From Strigamia acuminata (taxonomy: Eukaryota > Arthropoda > Chilopoda > Geophilomorpha > Linotaeniidae), in NCBI GenBank assembly GCA_949358305.1, contig OX442321.1:4923605-4987604 (forward strand): a stretch of DNA of 64,000 bases, written 5' to 3'. This document shows positions 41,542 to 51,464 of this stretch, piece by piece. Positions within the stretch are counted from its first letter, which is position 1. Every line of letters starts with the position of its first letter. The notes below the pieces were generated by a model. The model saw nothing but the letters and a program-made list of their open reading frames with translations. It ran no database searches and was not told the origin of the DNA. A program made the translations under genes and the position numbers.

Positions 41542-42454
41542 ATCCAGCACAAAACGTTATATATTACCCCGTAAAATCATCTAACTTCACTTCAATTACA
41601 ACTCCATTTTACAAATGTTTAATAATGTCAAACTATGTATTTATTATCACAGATTATCTAAATATCTTTCCCTACTTAAAGCAATTTATGTGTTTTGTTC
41701 ATTTCAAACTATCACTTGTGACATAATAAAAATGTTAATTCTGTATCATATTATCCTATTCTGGTCATAATTCGACATCAGTGCTCACAAATGTATAGAA
41801 AACGACAGAGATGTTGCTCCTTCAAACCAGATAAAGAACTAAATAATTTATTCCACGCTATTTAATCGACTAATTTCTGTACCATCAGCTCAACTGTATA
41901 CATCACATTAACAGCGACATGTATTTGAAAAAAAGTAGATAATTTAATCTAGAAAACTCTAAATTCTCTGCAAAGTATACCAACAATATCGTTGTGCATG
42001 TAAAGTGCGGCCCAAGACAATTCCTCATCTTCTATGAATTTATCTTCAAAATACCGAGACAAACGGCTGTCGTAATGTTCACAACCGTGCTTCTTTGAGT
42101 CGAGATCTGTGATTGGTCGAGTTTATTGTGACGTCATATTTCGTATCAAACACTACAAGCGAAAACAATAGCGGGTTTTTGATAAAAATTGAATTAAAAA
42201 AATGAGAATCACACAACTTTAAGTATAAAGCATTGGATGCAATGGATGCATTATTGTTGCAGGAAATACAATAAAGAAAAAATGCTTTACGGTATCAACA
42301 TTTTCAACAGGCGCTATCTAGTGGGAGAATTTTTAACCATTCCAAGAGCCGACGAACAAAGCCATCCAACTCGCGCTAATTCTCAAAGGTTTGTATTGCT
42401 GCTGTGTTCGCTAAGAAATACTTTAAGTATAAATTATTTTATTTTTTACAGAAA
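41542..42454. other. Spacer between DEG10 and the BTB gene
   Basis: The first 200 bp resemble the DEG9 3' flank (TAATGTCAAACTATGTATTTATTATCACAGATTATCT...). The rest shows no gene. An open frame 42237-42512 overlaps the likely 5' end of the BTB gene and could be transcribed leader; a pyrimidine-rich TTTTTTACAG ends at 42451, four bases before the BTB start codon. Confidence 0.4.
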
Positions 42455-43366
42455 ATGGCTGCCGCAGCTAAAATGGAGGAATTCAGACATACCCGCGTCT
42501 GTACCGACATAGAGATGATTTGCAAAGGAGGCAAAGTCTACGCACATCAGTGCATGCTAATGGCAATGTCTCCATACTTTTGGAATATGTTTAGGATTGA
42601 CATGTTAGAGAAAAAGACAAGATGCGTTAATTTTCCGGAAAATTCGGCTAAGGTGATCGATATGATCGTTAAGTACGGCTAAGTCGGGGAAATCCCGAAT
42701 TGTGAAACTGATTATTTCTCTCTAAGAGAGTTACTTGAAACGAGTCAAATGATGTTTCTCGACAATTTGGCTGTGGAAAGCTACAAACAAACTTGCCAAG
42801 GTGTAAATCTCAAAAAATTTATCGCATTGTGGGCTATAGGTGCCGACTTTAATTTGGAAAAAGAAGGTTTGATCAAAAGTTTCCTACAGAATAACATTGC
42901 GAACATATCCAATCATACAAGAATTGAAAAATTAACCAAAAATCAGATGATAAAACTGATCGATTCTGTTGATAAGCAAAGATATTGCCAAATGTGCATT
43001 GAATGCATATTTAAGTGGAAATCGTGCGACAACGATAAAGTCGCCATTGATAAAGACGCCATTGAATTACTCAAGAGACTTGACCTGCAACATCTAGATA
43101 ACGCTTCATTGGAGAACCTCTTACGTTTTAAATGCAGCGAGGAAAAAATGGAAGACAAAATGGCTACGATTGAACAATTTCTTATTATGGAATCCGTGGC
43201 ACGTTTTCCACTAATTACAGGAAAGAAAAAAATAAATTGCAATCAAATAACTGCCATTTGCGAAGCGGCGGCCGAAAAGTCGTGCTCTAACGAGTACGAA
43301 TTCCATCAGGAGGCAGTTAAATCCTTTCGAGAAATAAGGGATATGTGCATTGACGAGTTAAAATAA
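42455..43366 (+). pseudogene. BTB/POZ-BACK domain protein, one in-frame stop (304 codons)
   Basis: From ATG 42455 the frame encodes a BTB fold (DIEMICKGGKVYAHQCMLMAMSPYFWNMF, then VNFPENSAKVIDMIVKYG), hits TAA at 42680-42682 and continues in the same frame (VGEIPNCETDYFSLRELLETS, NLAVESYKQTC) through a BACK-like helical region to TAA at 43364. The stop sits where BTB proteins usually have an aromatic or Thr residue in the Y-x-G-E-I motif. BTB/BACK proteins commonly bridge substrates to cullin-3 ubiquitin ligases; there are no Kelch repeats here. Intronless after the putative acceptor at 42451. Young pseudogene, null allele or readthrough cannot be separated. Confidence 0.75.
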
Positions 43367-44050
43367 TTTTTTTTTACATGTTTTTGGGGTTGAAATCACA
43401 TAAGTTAAAAATATTTTTTCAATTAATTATTTCGTTTGTTTGTATTAACTTATTCTGGTCTAAATGACCATAAACCAAATAAATAATTTCATGCAGGCTT
43501 CTTGCATCCGAATCATTTTTTTTATTTCATATTTTCCCAATAAGCTCTTCTTCCCAACTCGTCCTCTTTGCACACCACTTTTATAATCTTCGCGATTATT
43601 CTCATTAAAATCATGACTACAACTGCCATCTCTGCCACGACCACCTCGAAACTGATTTAGTCTCGTCAATTTTCAATTTGTATACCATATTAACAGTTCA
43701 AAGCGCATAAGTATGCTCACTAGCTGACCAAGATGGATGCCTAGTTATTTCAGTACTGCTGGACCCACAAATCGCAGGTATACAGCCAAAAATAATTCAA
43801 AAATAGCTTTTAATTTGTATTTGAATTGTGACATTATGTGAATTGTTTGCTGGTATATCTACCGTATACTGACTACCAAAAGTGAGACCACAAATTTCTT
43901 TTATGCAGGAACTCGTAGGATTTATGTAATTTTTCCCTTTTTTGCTTTCTGTAAACACTTGGTGGAGTGTTGTTTGATGTGACTTTGTTCTTTGAACAGA
44001 CCGGTTTGGTTTGAGAAAACACATGAGGCACGGTTTGTGATTCTGTTGGA
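43367..44050. other. Gene-free spacer
   Basis: AT-rich 3' flank of the BTB gene. Open frames on the minus strand (43460-43669, 43797-44084, 43873-44316) are low-complexity and have no recognised domain. Confidence 0.35.
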
Positions 44051-44112
44051 GTCCCGGGTAGCTTAATGGTAGAGCACCCAGCAAACGATGGATTTGGATT
44101 CAACGGCTCATT
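44051..44112 (+). repeat. tRNA-like sequence (likely SINE or pseudo-tRNA)
   Basis: GTCCCGGGTAGCTTAATGGTAGAGC has a textbook A box (TAGCTTAATGG). A weaker B-box-like GGATTCAACGG lies at about 44096-44106. Acceptor pairing is not convincing. It is a tRNA-derived fragment rather than a working tRNA. Confidence 0.4.
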
Positions 44113-44389
44113 GCAGCAACCCCGATTGCAACAATTCCGCAGCGTATCCGCAAGTGTGAACCAGGCTTTATATATAATTATTTGAGAAGCGAAATGCTTT
44201 TTCAAATGTGTGCTACTAAGAAAATGTTGATGAAGATTTTTTCGGTTTTGTTCAGACTTGAGTTTTTCGGTTTTGTTCAGACTTTGCTTTTCTGTGTTTT
44301 GCATGATAATGGCCATTGCAGCTATTTATTGTAAGTAAAACTTTTAAAATTTAAAAATAAGCACAAAAAAAATTAAGGTCTTCAAAAAA

Positions 44390-44760
44390 AAAAACATATG
44401 AAAAATACCAGATGATTGATCGAAACACAGGAGAGAAAGCCATAAATTGGTATCGACCCGTTAAACAAACACTTCCATCAGAACTTGCAACTGAGTAATG
44501 ACCATTAATACACACAAAGTACCGGCTATTAAAATATTGATAAATTATTCACAACGCATGTACAGAGTACATCAGTTGTTTTTCTACCAAGCAACTATAC
44601 AAAGCACTTGCCAGTAGCTGCATTTCATCAAGTACTGTAAGTTATATTGAATTTTCTTCCCGTCTTCTTGTCTAATGTGAAATAAGTGTAATAACTATAT
44701 TACACGATAACTTTGAAACCTTTTACAGAAGTTCATTTTCTCTAACACACGTAATAAAAA
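44390..44760 (+). promoter_or_regulatory. Upstream block A, diverged copy (for DEG11)
   Basis: Keeps ATGATTGATCGAAACA, GAGAGAAAGCCATAAATTGGTATCGACC, AACACTTCC, ACCGGCTATTAAAATATT and TTTTCTTCCCGTCTTCTTG in the same order as 29395-29770. Confidence 0.4.
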
Positions 44761-44831
44761 AATGCAACCACAACACTTTGTCCAACCCAGCTACAGCAAA
44801 AAAAGTATATAAAATAGAAATAGCAAAATAC

Positions 44832-44968
44832 TCAGTAGCTGCATTCAAAAACTCTAAAACCCCTCTAAAACTCGTTTCGTGTTTGTACGTGACGTCATTC
44901 CCATGACGTCACGTACAAACACGAAACGAGTTTTGCATACGTTTTAAAGTTTTTGAATGCAGCTACTG
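44832..44968. repeat. 137-bp near-perfect palindrome near the DEG11 5' end
   Basis: CAGTAGCTGCATTCAAAAAC... pairs with ...GTTTTTGAATGCAGCTACTG, and the centre pairs AAACTCGTTTCGTGTTTGTACGTGACGTCA with its complement. It splits the segment homologous to the ATG-proximal region of DEG3 exon 1. AGTAGCTGCATT also occurs alone at 44613 and a mirrored TTTTTGAATGCAGCT at 47184, suggesting a mobile family. Confidence 0.7.
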
Positions 44969-45012
44969 AAATTTCTGAATCATTTGTGTACAACTGCTCT
45001 TTGATTCTGCAG

Positions 45013-47699
45013 GATACACAATCAAAGGAAATGCAAAAAAGAGATTCTTTATTCATAGAGGAAGTCATAATAAGAATAAAAAGTGGAAACCTGATCGAGT
45101 GACTTTCAAAACTGAAATCCTCGGCTTCAAGTCAAACCAAAGCAATGTGTATAATGTCTTGCGCTTTCTAGTCATTTCTCTCGGTGCTCTCACTTGCTCG
45201 TATCAAACTTATGATCGATTCAGCTATTTTCTATCTGCACCGATCGATACCCGAGTCAGTCTAATACGCAGTTCATTCTTGAAGTTTCCATCTGTAACCA
45301 TGTGTCCTGCAGCCAGCAATTATGCTCCTTTGAATAAAATAAGAGAGGAAAATAATGAGACACTGTATGATGATGCCTGCGATTACATGCGTATTCCTGC
45401 ATCCAAAAGCGATGGATCCCATAACATTTCTACCTTTTGGAATCTCATGTCACTAGGTGAAACGCTGTTTGCTGATATTATAAATACAGTAAGAAACCCC
45501 CATTCTGCTGCTAAACATATGGATTAAAAAATTTCCTTATTTTCAGAAAAACAAAATTAATGGTAGCGAAAGTCCGTACTCTCTTGTTAAAAGTGACACC
45601 AAAACAGTGTTTGGGACATGTTACACATATTCCATCAGTAAGTTCAACTGATTAAAGGGTCCAGTTTATGTAACAATAAATTTTGAATGCGCAATTGCTT
45701 CTGTAGAAAATCTTGTTCGCTTTCAAAAAGATGAATTTAGGTTAATCTTCGTCTTAGAGGACTCTTTAAAAAATTGTAATGAATCAAGGGATGTTGTATT
45801 GGTATGGATATAAATAAATAACTGAATAATATTAGAGAAAATTTCTAAATGATGTGTTGTATTTAAAACAGTTTATGCTGCACCATGATGAAGATATCAT
45901 CAAATACAACATACAAACTGGGTATACAGAAGTCGGTAGTAAAAATGACGTATCATATGGTTTATCTGCAAAACGAGTTCGTTTCTATCGCCTAAAGTTC
46001 ACACTTAAACCACTTTTGTAAAAATAAGATAAGTGTTTTGACTTGTAAAAAAACCTTGTGCGCAAAATTTTCCAAGTGGGCAGGTTTTGTAGAAAAGTGG
46101 TTCAACTGTGAACTAGGCTTATCAATTAAAAATTAGAAAAATAATAATTTCTCATTCTAGTTCAAAAGTATCAATAGAACATCACAACCTTGCAACACCA
46201 TTCAAGATGTAAATCATTGCCAAGTCAATTGCTTGGAAGAGTTTCTGAAAAATGTCACCGAGTGCCGGTAGGAAACAGACTGACAGTCTGGCCTGCCAAG
46301 GCAAACCATATGTAACTTCCACACATTGACCAATGACCCTGGAATGGACTGACGTAATGCCTTGTTCGCACCAGCCCAAAGTTTAAATCTAGTTCTGCTT
46401 CTTGGTACAAACGCATCTAGCCCCAAATTACCTACAAAGTTTAAATTTTTTTAAACTATACTCTGGCTCATCATAAGAGGGTGAATTTTTCCTATTGGCC
46501 AGAGCCATTTCACTGGTGTAGGTATACATAAAAGTAGGCCAAAACACCAGAAGCACAATAGATGTACAGACATTGCAATCGATCGCCTAGGTAACTGACA
46601 AAATTCAAAATTGTATGCTTTCCAGGCAAAGCAATCAATAAACTAAACAGACATGTGTATTAAACTAAAAACAGCATAAAACTGTATTTTATAAATTCAA
46701 AATCTATTTTATTATAAAATACAATTAAAATGATATTATTTTAATCATTTTAATAATCACAAAATTGAAAAAAAAAATACTTTCCCTGGTGGCAGTATAA
46801 AGGCAACAGTTAGGAGTAAACAGGCTCTGGCCAATAAGAAAAATTCACCCTCTTATGATCAGCCAGAGTATAGATAATTCTAATCCAGTTGGTATAAACT
46901 AGATAATTGCCAATGAACTAAATAACTGCCAAAGTCACTTCCCACATTTCTGTGCGTAGCATGGCTTTTTAAGCCAATATCAGGCCAGAACCAGATTTAA
47001 ACTTTAGGCTGACCAAACTTTCTGGTGTGAACAAGGTATTAAGGAAGGAGGAGAAGACAGAAAAGAGAATTCTGAGAAGCACGCCAGTGTTTTACTTCAA
47101 TTTTAAACCAAATATGACATCATTTCCTGTTTAAATCCGTGCTAAAACTTAAAATACACTTAAACTAAAATTGTTATTTTAATTTTTGAATGCAGCTAAA
47201 ACTAATAGTATCTGTTGTCTGTTTCGTAACTTGTTCCCAGTTTTTCTTGATGTTTAACACATCTTCGTCACAATAGTGCATTTCCGCTCATACGTAATTA
47301 TTGATACGAATTAACAGATTACCGATGACTTCTGTTCCGGAACTCCCGTTGTGTGCCAATGATGACGATCTAGACAAGCGAATCTTTGATCTGTGGGACT
47401 TGGTCATGAGTTTTAATTATTTGGAGAAATGCACTTGTCTTAAAATATGTGATGAAACATTGTACACGGATCATTTGAAAAAAAGTACACCGACTTATGC
47501 TGAGGAAGCCTTATTATCCATCTACTTTGATGATAATGCGATTGAAGAAATTGAGGAATATTACAGCTACTTTTTCATATCGTTGATGTGCGATGTCGGC
47601 GGCAATTTGGGTCTCTTTTTGGGATTGAGCCTCCCTGCCATATTCGAGCTTGCTCATTCAATCGTTGCCTACTTTTTCACTTTCAAACAATTAAAATAA
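45013..47699 (+). CDS. DEG11: divergent DEG/ENaC subunit, start exon unresolved
   Basis: Exons 45013-45488, 45547-45637, 45707-45801, 45872-45976, 46161-46267 and 47318-47699 keep phases 0/1/0/0/2 and give 417 residues with no stop. TM1 and FPSVTMCP are present. The HG position is Gln-Ser (KSNQSNVYN). Exon 6 reads CTCLKICDE (Leu for Pro), then AIEEIEEYYSY, TM2 and GLFLGLS, and ends FKQLK without the usual SNIQKFH tail. The segment before the acceptor TTTGATTCTGCAG (45012) is broken by a palindrome and stops, so an ATG must come from elsewhere. Introns 4 and 5 contain MITEs. Possibly functional. Confidence 0.7.
45985..46120. mobile_element. Small MITE in DEG11 intron 4
   Basis: Inverted ends CGCCTAAAGTTCACACTTAAACCACTTTT / AAAAGTGGTTCAACTGTGAACTAGGC. 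The other DEG introns at this position are about 60-90 bp without it. Confidence 0.65.
46290..47045. mobile_element. Outer inverted-repeat element in DEG11 intron 5
   Basis: GTTCGCACCAGCCCAAAGTTTAAATCTAGTTCTG (46358 on) is mirrored by CCAGAACCAGATTTAAACTTTAGGCTG...TCTGGTGTGAAC (46986-47033). The precise ends are uncertain. It encloses a second MITE. Confidence 0.5.
46453..46875. mobile_element. Inner MITE ('CATTGGTCGAG' relatives) in DEG11 intron 5
   Basis: The ends TATACTCTGGCTCATCATAA and TTATGATCAGCCAGAGTATA are inverted and continue for about 50 bp, including AGGGTGAATTTTTCCTATTGGCCAGAGCC. TA-rich flanks suggest a TA target. Internal GCCATTTCACTGGTGTAG...AAAAGTA links it to 12385-12690. 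Confidence 0.7.
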
Positions 47700-48097
47700 A
47701 TCAAATATTACAAAAATACCATTAAATTCAGCACAAAATGTAACTTCAAAAAATTAATGGCATATGAAAAAATTTACCATTCTGTTACATTGTATTATAA
47801 ATGCTTTAATGATGTCAAAATGTGTATTGTAGCTCTAGTCTGTTTTACTTATCTTAAAAATAATAAAATTGCTATTTCGTAGATTATCATAATCCAATAT
47901 TTACTTAATTCAAAACATTTGTTATGACAAAGTATTATATGAAAAACAGTAAAATCTATTTTATCTGGCATTGGATAAACCAGAAGACTATATTCCGGTA
48001 TACAAGGAGTACTGCTCTTGGTTGTGGGAATGCCAAATTCCACCTGTTGTTTTTTACAGGGCTAAAAGCAAAAATATAAAGTGAAAAAGTGTGGTGA

Positions 48098-48225
48098 AAA
48101 CTACGTGCAGATCACAGTTGCCTAATGAGACTGCTTTCTCGCGCCAACTGAGCTACCCAACAATGCCAACACCCAGTCACTCGGTGCGCCACATGCTCCT
48201 CCTTCCACCATCGTACAATCAAGTC
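48098..48225 (-). repeat. tRNA-derived SINE-like repeat, copy 1
   Basis: Read on the minus strand, GTTGGGTAGCTCAGTTGGCGCGAGAAAG (ending near 48134) is an A-box-bearing tRNA head. It is repeated at 55728-55850. Both copies sit in the 3' flank of a DEG gene (DEG11, DEG12) and share further flank, so they were duplicated together. Confidence 0.6.
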
Positions 48226-48508
48226 AACCTGAGAAGCACCTGGCATCGGGGCTCCAGACCAGGAAAATACAGACACATAACCAGGAATGACTAATGCATA
48301 CTAACCATATCGCCAATAAATAAGTGCCCAATTCCCCATCATATTAAAAAAAAGACCAGTTAAAGTTAGTTTCGCAGGGGGTGGGGGTTAAGAGGGGGCG
48401 CTGGCCCCCACTTGTTAAGAAAAAACCCCAAGAATACGCTAAAAACAAAGAAACAGCATTAGTCACTCCTGGCTGAGGAACCCCCTGTCGCCAGGCGCTA
48501 CTCGTCAA
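48226..48508. mobile_element. Inverted-repeat insertion inside the SINE flank
   Basis: Absent from the paralogous site at about 55846-55850, where CGTACAATTACGTCAACATGCAC is continuous. Internal mirrored pairs CCAGGAATGACTAATGCA / CATTAGTCACTCCTGG are seen. GTCAAC flanks both sides, a possible target duplication. Confidence 0.55.
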
Positions 48509-48689
48509 CATGCACTATGCAACGTAATGTAATTGACTGAATTTATGTCAACTATAGCAAACTAAGCTTTTTAATTTAACCTTACGTATTATAAATAAAC
48601 AAATAATCAAATAAAAAATTTTAAGCAACTCATAAAAATTTTAAAATAAGCAGAAAAAAAAATGTAATTTAAAAAAAAATAATTTTTCA

Positions 48690-49087
48690 TAAATACCAAA
48701 TGATTGATCGAAACATACGAGAGGAAGCCATAAATTGGTATCGACCAGCTCGTTAAAAAAACACTTCCTTGAGAACTTTCAACTGACAAGTGAGTACAGC
48801 CCATTAAAACAAACGATAAATTATTCCTGACATGTGTACATGGGCGACACAAACACGTACTTGTGGACTCAATAGACGTTGCCATACGCAACAAATAACA
48901 GTTTAAACACACGTGTACCAATTTTGTCCTCTCAGCGACAGCATGATACCACAGAGATATTTCATTAACCACACGAATTTCAGCAGGCAAAAAGGTACAG
49001 CACGTTAACACCAATAGAAATGTGTATACAATCTAACGCGTTTTTAACGTAAGTAGTATTGGCTTTCAAAACCCCGAATTATCCCAG
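48690..49087 (+). promoter_or_regulatory. Upstream block A, diverged copy (for DEG12)
   Basis: Near-identical to 57310-57700 before DEG13. Contains ATGATTGATCGAAACATA, AGAGGAAGCCATAAATTGGTATCGACCAGCTCGTTAAA, ACGTACTTGTGGACTCAATAGACGTTGCC and CCGAATTATCCCAG, the likely acceptor (49087) just before the ATG. Confidence 0.45.
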
Positions 49088-49454
49088 CAAAATGGCCTTT
49101 GTGTGTGATGGTGAAGAGGGGACTTTTTCGACATCAATTGCACATCTTAAACGTGTCCTCAACTCAGGAAAAGGCTTCGTATTTAATTTCTTGTGGTTTC
49201 TAGTCATTTCTCTCAGCGCTCTCACTTGTGCGTATCAAACTTACGATCGGTTCAGCTTGTTTCTATCGCGGCCAATTGAAACCCGAGTCAATGTAGTTCG
49301 AAATACCTCCGTTAAGTTTCCATCCGTAACTCTATGTCCTGTACCGGGCGACTACGCAAGTTTGGTTGGCATGAGACAAAATAAGTCAATAAAAGAAAAA
49401 CAATCGAATTACTGTAGTGTAAAAGTAATTCATTTAATCGACGATAAGCTTAAT

Positions 49455-49640
49455 TGCTGTGTTCGGCTTCACTGCATACTTTGTGTAGTGACCGCCATGT
49501 TCTCTTTGGGCGCTGTACCCCCAGCGCCACCTATGTATTTTGCATATGAATAAAATCACTTGTTAGTTTAACCTCAACATGAACTGACCTTTATTTCCGG
49601 CCACCTTCTACATGAAAATCAATTAGTAAGATATATACTA
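49455..49640 (+). repeat. 5' LTR of the DEG12 gypsy element
   Basis: Begins TGCTGTGTTCGG, ends ATATATACTA; contains GAATAAAATCAC, a polyadenylation-signal-like AATAAA. Confidence 0.95.
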
Positions 49641-49837
49641 AATGGCGACGAGATCGGATCCGAAATCCACGTTCAACTAATGAATCCAGTAGCGAAGCAA
49701 GTTTTTCCGTGTTTTTCGAACTTTTTGACCACTTCTTCGGCCAGTTGCTGACCACGCCGTCCCGACGTTAGGCCTATCGTTTCTTTGTCGTATTTTCCTC
49801 GCGTTTTCGTACTCGATCGTCGACTTTTGCCATCAAA

Positions 49838-51448
49838 ATGTCCGTTTTAAAAGGAACACCGCGGGAATACGATCCAACAGAAGATTGGGGCCTATATTGC
49901 AAGCGAATGACTAGCATTTTCGCTTGTAACGAAATCGTCGATGACCAGGAGAAGGTCCACACGCTGCTGTCGTACGTCGGCATGCCGACCTTCAAGCAGC
50001 TGGACACGCTCGCGGCGCCGAAGGAAGCTGCTGACTTGAAGTACGTGGAACTAGTGGCGCTAATGCAGAAGAATGCACGCCCGAAGCCGCTCGTGTTGTG
50101 GGAAATCCGCCGTTTTCACCGCCGTGATCGACTGCCGAATGAAACCGTGATGGAGTATTCTCTCGCTCTTCAGGACCTGGCCCAAAACTGTGAGTTCGCT
50201 GATAAAACAAACGAATTAAGGAATCGCTTTCTTTGTGGCCTCCAGAATGAGCAAGTTCAGCAGGCGCTCACGTTGAAGAAGGATTTGACGTTCGACGACG
50301 CGGTCGAGTTCGCTGCTGCTGCAGAAGTGTCGCAAAAAGAATTTTCGACGATTGCAACGCAGAATGCATCGGCGCTGCCGGTGCACAAACTTCAACACAA
50401 CTCCAAACCACATCACGATGCGTTTAAAGGTAGAAAACGCTCCTCGAGGGGCACTACCTCGTTTCAACAAGCTCGCCAACCATCCAATTCGAAAGGAAAT
50501 GCGCCGGCGTGCTCTTCGTGCGGCAGTAAGTCGCACGCGCATGAAGCGTGCCGCTTTCGCAACGCTACGTGCCACGGTTGCGGGAAGACTGGCCACATCA
50601 AACCAGTTTGCCGGTCGGTCTTGAAGTCACCAGCTCCAGTCCACTCAGTCGAGATGCCACAACAGCTCACGTATTACGCTGTCGAGCCGGACCTGACGAC
50701 GACCGTCAACGCGATTGGCATTAAAGCCACCCAACCAATTATTATGGCCGTCCAAGTTGCTCATGTCAAGCTACTAATGGAAATGGACACGGGAGCAGGC
50801 GCCACATTTGTTAATCTCGAAACTTACACTAAATATTTCTCTGATTTTCCATTGCAGCCCCTTCCGATCCAGATGAATACGTACGGCGGCACAACACTCC
50901 GAATGGAAGGGGTATGCGAAGTTCCGGTTCGTCATCGTGATCGCGACTTTCGTTTGCCGTTGTGTGTGGCGACTCACGGCCCCATTCCACTTCTTGGCCG
51001 CGATTGGCTCGAAGCATTTGGTTTGCTGTCTGCAACTGGCGATTTGGTGGGCGCGGAAGTATTTTCGTTGTCCACATCGACGCCATCGCACGAGAAGCTC
51101 GATAAGACGTCGTCCGACGATTTGGAAACGATTTTGGCACGTCATGCTAACGTGTTCAGAGACGAAATCGGCTGCTACAATGTCCACAAGGTCCACATCG
51201 ACATCGATCCGGCAGTACAACCGATATTCCTGAAAAATTATCCAGTCCCTCTCGCAATGAAGCCACGACTGGAGGAAGAGCTGCGCAGACTGCAGGATTT
51301 AGGTATCATAACTCCTGTCGCTTCTTCTAAATGGGCGACACCCATTATGCATGTCCTTAAATCAGACGGCACACTAAAGATAGCGGGTTGCTATAATAGA
51401 ACCATAAATAAGGCGGTTCTCCCCAATTCTTACCCTTTGCCTGTTTGA
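49838..51448 (+). CDS. Gypsy gag-protease-RT N-terminus (536 aa)
   Basis: A gag region begins at the ATG (SVLKGTPREYDP) with two zinc-knuckle-like clusters (CSSCGSKSHAHEAC and CHGCGKTGHIKPVC, about residues 225-265). The aspartic protease has MEMDTGAGATFV and the flap-side LPLLGRDW-type IPLLGRDWL. RT begins (EEELRRLQDLGIITPVASSKWATP) and the frame ends at TGA 51446 right after the SYPLP motif that precedes the RT palm. The remaining RT continues 17 bases later in another frame. Confidence 0.92.
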   Translation: MSVLKGTPREYDPTEDWGLYCKRMTSIFACNEIVDDQEKVHTLLSYVGMPTFKQLDTLAAPKEAADLKYVELVALMQKNARPKPLVLWEIRRFHRRDRLPNETVMEYSLALQDLAQNCEFADKTNELRNRFLCGLQNEQVQQALTLKKDLTFDDAVEFAAAAEVSQKEFSTIATQNASALPVHKLQHNSKPHHDAFKGRKRSSRGTTSFQQARQPSNSKGNAPACSSCGSKSHAHEACRFRNATCHGCGKTGHIKPVCRSVLKSPAPVHSVEMPQQLTYYAVEPDLTTTVNAIGIKATQPIIMAVQVAHVKLLMEMDTGAGATFVNLETYTKYFSDFPLQPLPIQMNTYGGTTLRMEGVCEVPVRHRDRDFRLPLCVATHGPIPLLGRDWLEAFGLLSATGDLVGAEVFSLSTSTPSHEKLDKTSSDDLETILARHANVFRDEIGCYNVHKVHIDIDPAVQPIFLKNYPVPLAMKPRLEEELRRLQDLGIITPVASSKWATPIMHVLKSDGTLKIAGCYNRTINKAVLPNSYPLPV

Positions 51449-51464
51449 AGACGTTGCAGCGAAG

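Noticed and set aside
44051-44112. Functional tRNA gene
   Set aside because: The A box is good, but the acceptor stem does not pair and the B box is poor.
44112-44316. Minus-strand Asn/Lys/Gln-rich open frame
   Set aside because: No domain, repeat-like composition, no splice partners; overlaps the tRNA-derived fragment.
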